A program made the position numbers and the translations under genes. 64,000 nucleotides of DNA from Anthoceros angustus (Eukaryota > Streptophyta > Anthocerotopsida > Anthocerotales > Anthocerotaceae): NCBI GenBank assembly GCA_010909165.1, contig VJWM01000016.1, positions 827,086 to 891,085 on the forward strand, read 5' to 3'. The notes beneath the pieces were generated by a model that saw nothing but the letters and a program-made list of their open reading frames with translations, was not told the origin of the DNA and made no database searches. Of the stretch, positions 24,076-35,200 are shown in pieces. Each line of letters begins with the position of its first letter. Position 1 is the first letter of the stretch.

Positions 24076-25842
24076 TTAAACGAAGGCGGTGTCAACTTCG
24101 CCATAGGCAACACCCACTTCATCATCCTGATCGTCTTCGTCATACACCACTCTCATGTACAACTGTACGGTCCCAACTGTCAGAGCTGGTAGTCTATTTA
24201 CACCCTCAGGGCCTGCTTCTACTCGTAAAAACGGCCACCTTAGCCGCTCGGCTGCTTCGCATTCTTCCATGCCGTCGCCAATCACACAAAACCTGGTTGC
24301 TGGATGAGAGTATCGCTCTTTGATTCCTCGGAAGCAAGCTAACTTGTCAACAACACGGGAGCTGTAAACTGCAGAATGGCACAGACCAGACAAAAGCCGC
24401 GATCAGTCTCGTCCTTCACAAAGCGTAAGACGGACACGAAAGTAGCACAGGATGACATGGAGCTGCTTACTCTTGTCACATTCTATGAATGGGTCGAGCT
24501 TGAAGAGTAGGCACTTTACAATACTTGGTATGAGAACCCCTGATGTCACCAATACGTTCACACTACGACTCCTCCTCGTTTTCTCCGTCATGGGTGAACC
24601 ATTTTGGTCGACCACGACTGCTGTGTCGTTCCGGCCATCACGATCACCTTCATGTACCTTCAGGCAGTCGGCTAGGAGTGCCCTTCCTGCGAGGACCAAA
24701 ACGGACCAAGACATGTTCAAATGAGCATTTCACAACATACATCGTCAGGGAGGCAGGACGCGAGATACACCGAGAAAGCACATACCTGCAGAAAGCCATC
24801 CGTCTGTGTACTTGTCGGTTGCCTCATACAGCCTGTTCCATTCGGCTAGCTCTTCTTCCGGCAATAATCTTTCCAATCCCTGAAAGTGTACAAAACAACG
24901 GTGAGTCCGCATCAATCATAATGACACTCCTCCACACTGTTACTGGAACCCAACCCAAGGAGGCACCCTATTACCTGAGAGTACAGATGACTGACCCATC
25001 GATGGCGGTACGCAAACTTCCTCAGACTCACAGCATCCGACGGAACCTTAAACCCGTCTGCGCCAAAGCTGTAGCCAGACAAATCTGCCCCATCATCATA
25101 TTCAATCAGCGAGCTGATATTCGGTTCACAAAATTCCTCAACCTGCTTGCAGATCACCCCACAGCCTGTCTAGTGAGCAAACCACACCAACTACACTTCG
25201 CTTCCAGACCAAAACCCCAAGCTGAAACGTCGCAACAGTACGTGTCCATTAAAGTGCAACTACCTCCTCGAAAAAGAAATGGGAATCGCAGACACGAAAT
25301 ATGAGCCTCTCCCAGCACCGCCCCAGCAAGGCTCCCAACTCCGGGTCCTTGGCTTGGCCATACAACTTCCCATACGTTCCCTTCTTCAGCGAATTGAAAA
25401 TGATAAGCGTCTCATCGAGGTCCCACAGAAACACCGTGCATGCCTCGGACTTGGACCGGCCGTCCTCCGACGCTAACCGTCCGGCCGAAACCTTGATTTG
25501 CGGACTCTTCATCAACGGCGCCTTGTTGCCTGCGTCCAAATCCTCTTCAGTGCCCGACGCCCGGAGCTTCTTCCGGCACTCTTCCTCAGCTTCAGTTTCT
25601 GCCTTCGCCTCGGCTTCTGCTATCGCTCCTGCTTCTGCTTCAATCCCTTTCACTCCGCCCTGACTGGCCTCCGGCTTCAGCTTGAGGGCACGCGAGGGAA
25701 AACAGCACCTGCTCCTGCCCTTCTTACTAGACGAATTTGAAGCAGCGTCCGCGTTGGCAGCTGGGGAACCATCCTCCCCACTCATCAGAAACATGAACCG
25801 CCTGAAGCCGGCTCTCAGAATCCTTTGCCCCGTCCTAGCCAC
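24076..25842 (-). CDS. EYA: Eyes absent (EYA)-type haloacid dehalogenase phosphatase
   Basis: Plant EYA homologue, a HAD-superfamily protein phosphatase with Asp nucleophile. Exons on the minus strand: 25842-25264, 25142-24975, 24879-24786, 24686-24471, 24368-24076; all in phase, 449 residues. Catalytic motif I is WDLDETLIIF (DLDET at 141-145). Family-specific segments follow: CDSHFFFEEVEEF, YDDGADLSGYSF, LRKFAYRHRW, TDKYTDGWLSAGRALL, VTSGVLIPSIVKCLLF, IYSSRVVDKLACFRGIKERY, and motif III/IV region RFCVIGDGMEECEAAERLRWPF. The first 135 residues are a low-complexity region (basic, then an Ala/Glu repeat) without recognised domains; Met at residue 17 or 20 could be the actual start. An acidic 20-residue tail follows the HAD core. 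The last exon ends about 160 bp from a minisatellite. Confidence 0.92.
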
Positions 25843-26849
25843 CTCTTTCTAGGGCTTCCTGCCGGCTCCCTTCCTCCGCTAGTCCAATCCCTGCACGTCT
25901 TCCCATACGCATATCCTCCCCATGCCCACCAAGCCTGGAGGCCTGCGCTCTCCGTGCTGGCAAAAGCTGCGGCTAAACCACTCCCTGATGAAGCTCAACC
26001 AGATGCTTCCCTGAAGCACTCTCGTTCTGACGAGCACGAGCAGAAGTTGGCGGGTCGCTACCGGACGACGGGCACCAGCCTGTCGCCCCCGTGAAACGAA
26101 ATGCGCTTGTCGGGAGAGGCGTAAATAATACCTACGAGTTGTTGCCGTTGCTGGGAAGAAGAGCTTTCCTGTAAACACAGAATGACGTTTGTTGTTGCAT
26201 GGAGGCATCACTGCCTAAGGAAGTGAGTGGCTGTTGCCTGGAGACGAGGCCACCGCGACGGGCAATGCCGGTTCTCCGGTGGACGCCCGTCGACACCGTG
26301 GGCTGCACGACGTACGAAGCTTCCAGACCAGGCATCTGAAACGAGAAAACGTCGTCGCTTCAACCCTAATTTCGTCATCACTCTGACCGAGGCGGAGGCA
26401 GAGGAGAAGGCGACGCCAAGTGCGCAGGGTGGCAGGTGCGCGGCCGGCCGGCCGGCACGTAGCCATCTGCGCGCATGCAACCGTGTCTTCCATTTGCAAG
26501 CACGCGAGAGATGCCGGCCAGCGCAGTACAGTACAGTAGGTGAACATTCCCTCGTCGTGCATTCTTGATCAGCCACAGGCAATTTGACTGGTAAGCCAAA
26601 CTGATCCCAACTTCGACTATCACTCAACACTCTGTTGTTGACACACTTCTTCCACCAACTGCACTTCCCGTAGCCGGTAGGTGTGCTGGTTACCGGCAAG
26701 CTTTTGCGGCACCCACCATGCCGTGAGAGAACGAAGGGGCGTTGATGACGGATTGAGGCGAGAAATCGAGGCCGCGGCAATCTGCCACATTCAATTCTAG
26801 AAAGGTCTTGTATGGTGGACAATTACTATTGTCAAATACGTTTTTTAGT
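25843..26849. other. Spacer containing the left edge of the amplified block
   Basis: 25843-26010 is the EYA upstream region. From about 26025 the sequence matches about 39350-39710, part of 53395-53590 and about 61930-62105 (GCGTAAATAATACCTAC, TTGGCGGGTCGCTACCGGAC), so the duplicated block begins here. The distal part (26400-26820) has no counterpart in the other copies. I see no supported gene. Confidence 0.6.
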
Positions 26850-29165
26850 CTAATGCTCCGTGAGGCCTTCCAAGACTTGGAAGTAGTTCGGGAAGGTCTT
26901 CCTTACACACTTCGGGTCGTTGATGGTGATGGCACTGTCTCCGGCGGCGGCCAGGGAGAAGGCCATGGCCATGCGGTGGTCATCGTAGGTGTCGATGGCA
27001 GCGGATTTGATGTACTTCGGGGGAGTGATGATGCAGTAGTCAGCTCCTTCCTCCACATGGGCACCAAGCTGTTGCATGCCATGCGCACAAGGACGATGCA
27101 GTTTAGAAGCCAAGATGTACGTACGTGGTTACGTATGAAAGGATGGACACAGGAGAACCAGCAGGCAGCGCACCTTGGCGAGCTCAGTGCAGATGGCGAT
27201 CATTCGCTCTGTTTCCTTCACTCTCCAACTTCCAACTGCACCCAAGCTCAAGCAAAGCAAGCACATATGCTGAGGCCTATGAAAGACAAGTTTATTATTT
27301 CACAGGTTGCGTTGTTTTCGGGCTTCAGGTTTCTCACCATCTCGGATTGCCGTGGGGCCGTCGGCGAAGAGAGCAACCACAGCTAGTGTCATGGCAACAT
27401 CAGGCATGGCATTCATGTCCACATCGATTCCTTTCAACCGTTTGCCGGTGGCCTCAGAGATGGGAGCACCTGTTACCGTGACACTGTGCTCTGTCCACTC
27501 AACCTTGGCTCCCATCTTCTCCAACACCTCAGCGAACTTTACATCACCCTGTGGGCAAAGGCACGACGGCGGTCAGGACCACAACGTTGGATATGATACC
27601 AGGAAGATGACTTGGAACACACCAATGTGACCAACAACCTGGAGGCTGCTTGTTCCACAACCTTCCACTGTCACTTTTCCCCCTGTCACAGCAGCGCCAG
27701 CAAGAAAATAGCTTGCACTTGAGGCATCTCCCTCAACATACGCACGTCCGGGAGTCCTGCATCAGATTGAGAGCCGAGGCACCACCATCAGCATCCAAGT
27801 ATGAGCATGCATCAGGAAGTATAAAACCCTGAACCACTGTCCGGCACGGCAAGGGGTGCGCGTTGTACTTGTAAGTCTGTCCACCTTTGATGAGAAAGCG
27901 CTCCCAGCCTTCATATCGCTCTACTTTCACTCCAAATCTTTCCATCAACTTCAAGGTCATGTCCACATAGGGCACTGAGATGAGCTTATCCACAATCTCA
28001 ATGGTGATATCCCCCAATGCAAGCGGAGCTGCGAGAAGCAGAGCAGTAAGATATTGGCTGCTCACTGCGCCTGAAAGCTTCACCTGCACAGACAGAGGTG
28101 AGTGCTAAATCACGGCACCAAGAAAGGAAATCAAACCCATGAAGGATTGTAGAGGGGCGAGGATCAGAATCTCACTGTTCCTCCAGGGAGCCCGCCTTTG
28201 GCATTGACTGCAACAGGAGGACAGTTGGTGCCCAGTGTGCACTCCACATCTGCACCAAGCTGCTTCAAGCCCGACACAAGGTCCCCGATTGGCCTCTCCC
28301 GCATGCGAGGAACGCCATCCAAAATGTATCTGCCAAGAGCACCAACACGTGGGGTTTAAGCTTGCAAGTCCACCAGAAAAAAACAGAATACGGAACACTG
28401 CAAAATTTGTGACGTCAATGACAAGCAAAGCGTGGCACAACATGCAGACCTGGCGTTGCCACCAGCCACGGTCACCGCCGCTGTCAAAGGTCTCATAGCT
28501 GTTCCAGCATTCCCTAGAAACAATTGAATTTCTTGCTGAGCAGTCTGTCCAACGGGGAATCGGCCTCCAGAACCCACAATGCTCACTTCATTGGCTGCAC
28601 GGTCCTCGGACACATCCAACCCCAGGGCCGTCATGGCGCTCAACATATAGCGCACATCATCACTGTCCAGGAGGTTATCCACCACAGTCGTGCCCTGGCA
28701 TCACGAATTCCTCAGCTCCCAAGACTCACACCCAATTCACACCAAGGACGCCAGCAAGAAAGGGAGCAACATCCAGGTGCGGTAACAGGCAGAACCCACC
28801 TCGGAGAGAGCTGCCAGCAAAAGCAGACGGTTGGAGAGGGACTTGGAGCCGGGCAGCTTGACAGTGCCATTGATCGCCTTCACAGGCTGCAACACCACCG
28901 TCTCCACCTTGTCGGCGGCAGCCGTGGAAGCCGACACCAGCAGCCAGTGGCGGGCAGTCTGCACCCGCACCCTGCTCGGAAGCGGCCGCTGAAGCTGCAG
29001 CTGCAGCTGCTGCTCGTCCGCAACCACATTCCTGACAGCACCCAGCACGGAGCAGGATACCCGGAGCGGGCGCTGCCATCCCTGCACCTCCTGCGCAGGC
29101 AGCTGGGCAGCTCCGAGTGAAGCAGGTGGCGCCCTGAGAGCGCCCATGGCCGCCATTCTCCACAA
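26850..29165 (-). CDS. EPSPS: 5-enolpyruvylshikimate-3-phosphate synthase, intact copy 1
   Basis: Shikimate-pathway enzyme joining shikimate-3-phosphate and phosphoenolpyruvate, expected in plastids. Eight exons on the minus strand: 29165/29156-28800, 28694-28450, 28329-28176, 28083-27869, 27756-27639, 27548-27338, 27235-27174, 27068-26850; all phases agree and give about 526-529 residues. The first ~75 residues are Ala/Arg/Gln-rich and transit-like. Then [20 protein letters not shown], the PEP-site motif [17 protein letters not shown] (a glyphosate-sensitive class I type), [112 protein letters not shown] and [17 protein letters not shown]. This is the only copy in the window without lesions. 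It is also the only copy that keeps the true 3' end. Confidence 0.95.
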
Positions 29166-31336
29166 CCTTCAGGTGTCAACAGCACAGCATACCAAATGAA
29201 AGCTCAGCACTCAGCTGTCAGCTGGATCCTGCCCTGCCCATATCAGTCTACTTGCAGCCTGCAAACACCGCCTCGTGCATCAAACCAACTCCTCGGAACA
29301 CGCCTCTTCCAATAATTCAGCAGCCGGGGAAGTACAAACACACAACCGGACACTCGGCTGCGACTGCCTTGGTGAGGTGAGAGAGAGAAGGGGGAGGCCA
29401 ATAATGCTCCATTTTCCTGCTGTAAAGATTTCCCTTTCCTCTACTCTACTCCATGTTATCTCCATGGATGCAATGTAATGCCATGCTGTTAGGACTCACA
29501 AACATCACAGTCAGAGCTACGCCACAGGATCAACACAGTTAGCAGACACAAGAAGCAGAGGCAATGGATGTCGGCTACAACAGCACCACTGGCTTGAGGT
29601 AAATAGTAAAGCTAGTCACTCACTCATATCAGCTAGACAGGACAATTATATGGTGCGCAGAAGCACTACATGTGTAGTATAGACTAGGATAGCCCTTGGG
29701 GCTTGGCATAACCTCGAGGACATGACTCTAATCTCCATATATTCAGCATCCTATATACTACGAGAAAGTAGCAGAGGCTTGCACTTGCCCATGTCTGCAG
29801 AATGAGCGGACTATGTAGGTCTCGCTGGCAGGTATCACACAAGCGGACATAGTCTTGCCTCCAGAGACGTTGCTACTTTTATTCATTCGAGGTTTCAGAA
29901 GCCAGAGCTAGCTTCTCACAGCATGCATCTTCTTCCTCTTTTTCCTTTGTCACACAGCGGCTTCAACACCAAGTTTGTGGTGTGTGGTATGTGTGTACGT
30001 AGCTCCCTTCCTAATTCAGACGTAGATACAATGCTACTCTCTACCTTGCGTGAAATTTCATCCCTCTTCTCTCTCGACAACCCACGACAAATCCTTTACA
30101 TCAATGCCAGACAGTACAGCAAGTTTCTTGTTAGCTCCAGCTGACTCTCTGAGCCTGTCTACTCCTGTGCACCTGCCTGAAGCTGCATCCACATTTGCCA
30201 CGAGGATGCATGGAGACGCCTGCTGCTAAACCTGGCTCACAAGACTGTCAAAGCATTCCGCTAGGACAAAACGAGACTGTCAAAGCACCGTGTTACGCTT
30301 CCTACATCCCCATGAGTTTTGGCAAGGTACCTGGAATGGAACAGGCCTTGAGAAGCAAGCAAGAGTAACATTGAGAACTAAAATCAGCCCTTGTTGCTCC
30401 AATCTTCCATACAGAGCAATCGCCTTCTGACCCAGCCCGTGCCCTGCATTCCCAGCCATCAGCATACTCAAGCCTGACACTGAGGTCAGGTCATGGATCC
30501 ACTTGTCGCCCCACAAGTTTTGTTCAGCCACACATCTCTTGGGAACACTGTACAACAGCGAAGATGACACAGCAGATCTCGATTGTGTCCGAGCCGAGAG
30601 GGTCAAGCACCATCAGCATGTCACCACATACAAGTTCGTGGTGTGCGAGAAGCATACATGATCTAATCCACATCTCAACAGCGAAAACTCTCTTTAGTTT
30701 GACACTTATGTAATTAGAAAACATAGAGATGAGTGATCAACATGGGAGATGAGTGATCTTCAGTTTAAAATCAGAGATGGGACAATGGCACGTCCTAAAT
30801 GAGAGACATCTCTCCCAGCCTGGGCTGATCAGGAAGGTAGAACAACGCATGCCTCGCATGTGAGAGATTTAGAAGTCATTCCACCAGCGGCACGCTCTGC
30901 ACTTTAAAGAGGAACGCAAATCTGCACTTGCCTTGTGAAATCAAAAGCTACAGCTACAGCTCTACAATTGGCTCGTTCTTTCCTCCCTACCCTCTATGAG
31001 CTAGCACTTGTTCACTAGTGAACACAAGGAGGCTGTGAGATGTTTCTTCTGCATGCAGCATGCGCACTTGAACTTACGAAATGACCAGGAAAGGACAGAT
31101 GAGAATGCACCAACCGTGCCTGGCCACCACTACTTTCTTGTGTCAATTGCAGTCGAGCCTGAACGTCCGAAATGAGTAGGAAACGACAAATGAGAACGCA
31201 TTGGAACAATGAGAAGGCGTTGGAATGCACCAACAGTGTCTCTCTCGAGACCATACCTGACAGCGGATTGAAGCTGTCATCGCCACACCAACTCCCGCTG
31301 GCCAGGCAAGTGAGCTCCGCTGGCCAGGCAAGTGAG
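29166..31336. other. Spacer between EPSPS and ROCO-caspase gene, copy 1
   Basis: Holds the EPSPS promoter/5' UTR near 29166-29500 and the ROCO-caspase 3' flank near 31000-31336. It is repeated at about 41708-43865 and 55621-57795. Apart from a PPR-like fragment it contains no recognisable gene. Confidence 0.6.
30280..30606 (-). pseudogene. Fragment resembling a pentatricopeptide-repeat protein
   Basis: A 108-residue minus-strand frame contains SMLMAGNAGHGLGQKAIALY followed by LEQQG and NVTLACFS. This matches the shape of a plant PPR motif (typical MIAGYAQHGLGQEALALF...). The frame has no start-proximal or further repeats, so it is a remnant. Related frames lie at 42825-43055 and 56740-57066; the third is identical to this one. 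Confidence 0.45.
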
Positions 31337-32205
31337 CTATGGTGAAGACCAGTACAGTCCTCTTGTGAGGGTGGACTTAAACTCCGGACACTGGAATTTC
31401 TTTTCGATGCCCTGTCCTGATGCGCTTGCGACTTTGACCTCCATATCCGTGACCTTGCCAATCACGCTTGTTAAGATGCTGAACACATCTGCCGTTTTAG
31501 GGCCGTCGACGATGGCTTGCATAAAAGCTATGATAAAGTTTGCGCCTTTCTCGGTATCTCTGAAGGATTGTTGTCCAGGACTGGTGGAGTAAACAATGAG
31601 ACAATCGGGCAAAGATTCCGGGGCTCGGACTTCTCCGGCTCTCTTGCTCACCACTTGGCTCTGCTCAACTTCAGAGTCCTCGGCTTTTTTGATTTTGGTA
31701 AGGCTGTCAAATTGTCGACAAGCATTGATCACAAAGACCTTAGGCTTGTTTGCAAGATACCTGGATTCCGAGATGGGCTTCACGATATCATCATCAACAT
31801 ATAGCTTCTCGCCATTTTCTTCACTCATGACGACGTAATCTCGTCCATTTTCATCGATCCCCCCATGGCCATTAATGCAACACAGAAAGCAATCGTCGTT
31901 AGCCAGGGTAGGGAGCTTGGCAAGTCTCCTAAGATAAGATTTGACGTCCTCAGATTGGTTCACCACTATATCTGTATGGAACTTCAAATTCTTGAGAAGA
32001 GCTTCAAGTCGCCCTCTGTCGACAGCTGCACCAGGTCTTTTCTCTTCTATGCTCACAATAACTGCCCAACCTCTCAGTTTGCCTGCTTCCACATTGTCGT
32101 TAGGATAACACTCTGCAAAATGTTGTCCGCTCTCCACTGCCTGCACTTGCGGGGATAGCTGTGTAGGAGTTCCCCGACATACGCTGCTGTTTTTTGATTT
32201 CGATC
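31337..32205 (-). other. Caspase-like p20/p10 domain exon, copy 1
   Basis: Final exon, 290 codons. Order of elements matches animal caspases: GWAVIVSIEEKRPG, an Arg-containing helix (VDRGRLEALLKNL), DDCFLCCINGHGG (catalytic His), KPKVFVINACRQ (catalytic Cys), an acidic linker, then LIVYSTSPGQQSFRDTEKG and a p10 end with LTRGLYW. The two arginines that in caspases read a P1 aspartate have counterparts. Plant metacaspases lack this SxR/p10 arrangement. Confidence 0.85.
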
Positions 32206-35200
32206 CTACAACAAGTGCAACCTCAGAGCATGCAAGGAACAATGTATATTACAAATTTGGCAGTCATCCTACTAGAAACTACTTCTCGAAAACCTGGACA
32301 TTCAAACGCATTCAGATGGTTCAGAAATCCTAACCTTCAGACTCTAGTTCGGCTCTGGCCAGATCCCTTTTTCGCCCCAAGATGATATGGCCATCTACCA
32401 CGGTTGCATACTCCTTGTTGGCCTTTAAAATAGGTGGCTGGGCTTGTGTACTGGTGGAGATAGGTCCCCAAGACTGCGTGTAGTGTGCAGAGCCCTTTTC
32501 TTTTGTAGCAGCCACCTCCTTGATAAGCTTATTTGTTAGAATGCACTGATGTTTTCTGTGTCTACAAGGCGTGAGGGACACTACACATTCACGCCTCAGG
32601 ACACCTTCAACTAAGGTAACCCCTGCACAACCTTCATACGAAGCACAAAATGAACGAATTTGAGATACAATATGCTCTTGCAAGAACGATAAGGACCTCA
32701 AATAACCTTCGATGGATCGAGCTAATATATCTATGTAACAACCTATTTCTGCATTAAATTCTACAAAGATATCAAGAAACTCTGCAGATATGAGAAGCAT
32801 GTTCGGCTGCAGCTTTACGGTCGAATCAATCCATCTAACATCCTCATCAACCCAACCTTTCTCCAAACAATAGGTGTACAATAAAACCTATCACACGTAC
32901 AGACAAAAACAATGTAGACGTGGTCAATAACAGAAAGCATTCACAAACCAGCGTTGCGAGTAGGACTAAGGAAAGATTCATCTTTGAAAGAGTTACATAC
33001 TTGCAACCGAGGGAAAAATCCTGGTGTGAGAAATGTGCAATCTTGATCATCACATTGTAAACGCAAACCGATGAAGATGTAATCAGTAGAATCATCCTCT
33101 GCAGGCCATTTCAGTTGTCGTTCTGCTCCCGCTACATCTTCTCCATGCATACATAATGGTATAAAGTAACGCACTTGATCTTCTCCATCTCTACTTTCCA
33201 AACAAAGGTGTAACTCAAGAAGGAGTTGGATAAATTGTTCTTCGCTCACAATGGTCTCTTCAAGCCCAACCTTGTTCAAAGACATCTTTAGAAGCTTGCT
33301 CAACCCACACTTGCTTATAAACCCATTTTGAAGCCAATCTCGTCCATCACCAGGTTCGCCAAATATTCCAATCAATTGACTAAAAACCCCCATTCCCAGC
33401 CATTGGAGGTTAAGCACCACAAGCCCTGAAATCTCAAAATATATGATTTCCCCGGAATCCTTAAGGTACGATGCAACCACTTTCCAACTATCCTCCTTTA
33501 CCATGAAATCCAAAAGAAATCTTTTATAATCCTCCGAAATATGTGGATGCCGTAATGCCACCTTACATGTGTTATGGAATAACTCAATAAACTTGTCAGT
33601 ACAAATGATTGGAGTACCTTGTTGCTCTTCAGCCCACCTTTGTACATGTGTCCTTGTTTGCTCACAAATATTGGGAACTGGAGCCAACTTACTAACAACT
33701 CGATGCAACTTCTTCTCCATACTAGTGCGCAATGCATACACATCTTCCCAACTTTGTCCATTGATAAAAGTAGGTTCATACGATAACTCCACCAAATTCT
33801 TAAATTTTTTTTTCACCGATGACATCTCTTCACATATTGCAACAGAATGCTTATCCCCTTGAAGTTTGTCACCAAATGTTACGATTACATTTACATAAGG
33901 TTTCACTTGTTGACTCAAAGGTTTCCCCTGTTGTTGACCCAATCGTGCATTGGAAGCAATAAATTTTAACCAATAAATAAATTCTTCACTAAAATCTTTT
34001 CTATGCTTCATATCTATGGTTGAAAAATTCCCACCGAACTTGAATGGATTGTAAACAAATAAGAAGACAGAAGAATTATTAACATTAGGAAAAACAAAAT
34101 CATGAAGCGCGTGATACTCTCTGTGGCCTGCAAGGTCCCAAATTGTAATCCTTAATGCGGGAGCATCTTTTATCACCTTCACTTCAAATCCAAGTGTTCG
34201 AGGTATCTCTTCCGAAATTGTTTCGCGTTCCATTTCACCATAGTCTTCGTGTGTCTCCATCTTCATCAGAGTATTTCTTATGGTCGTTTTGCCTGAAACA
34301 AAATCATTTTAGTGATCATTCCTAACCGGCACGGAGATATGAGCAATATGCATACACGTCACTCGCTCTACATTCAACATGCCCTATGCCGCTTACCTGC
34401 GTATGGAAATCCACAAAGTACAAGGCGACATGATTTGACGGGCATTGTGGAATTCCTGCCAGAGCTCTTCTATATTCCCTGTTTTGCCGCAGCACTTCAT
34501 CCACTGCAGCACCTTTCCCTGTCTTTTCCACGCAGTGTTTTCGAAAGATATACGCTCCAGATTGGTGTTCACCTGCAGAGTCTGCATGAGCTCTCGAAAC
34601 ATATCGTCATCCAACCCCTTCCAGTCATCCAAGACCAACGTCTTGAGGTAGCGATTGGTCTGCAACGCCTTGTAAAACATCTTCGAGAGGTTGCACGATC
34701 CCGCACGCGTCTGAACTAGGTGCAAACTTTTCACGAACTGGCACCTCTGCAGGATTGGCATCAGTTTGGAGTAGTCGTCGTTATGGCTAGAGTAATTCTG
34801 TCGGACTGTCACAAGAGTGATGCTGCTGTTGTCACACATTCCCTCCAATCCCTGGCTTATAAGACAGCTAGATAGCTAAATGCGTTAAAGTGGTGTTGGC
34901 GCGCAGCATGCGGGCCACAGCTTCTCCCAATGAAGCGTCGATAGGCTCGTGGCCAGATCCAACTATGTCTAGCCGGAGTTTTCTGACAGACTCGTTGGCA
35001 GAAAGAGGCTTGGGAGCAACACTCCCAGCCTCCTGCTCTGCGTCCTGCATACCAGGGTCAATGATCGGGCCAACAGCATGGCCGTTATCCCTGCCTGCTT
35101 TGGCTTACGTCGGTTAAATCCTATCTGCAGGTACTCAACCGTGGTGTTTTGTGCCAGAGCATTCCCTATCTTCAACGCTCCCGCCTCATCCATGCCTATA

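Noticed and set aside
24543-25304. A 253-residue open frame on the plus strand
   Set aside because: Antisense to EYA exons 1-4, which have clear family motifs and consistent splice phases.
31337-32205. Metacaspase, the protease family expected in plants
   Set aside because: The His and Cys motif contexts, S-F-R loop and C-terminal LTRGLYW follow caspase order. No metacaspase zinc-finger, prodomain or DSCHS-type Cys motif is visible.
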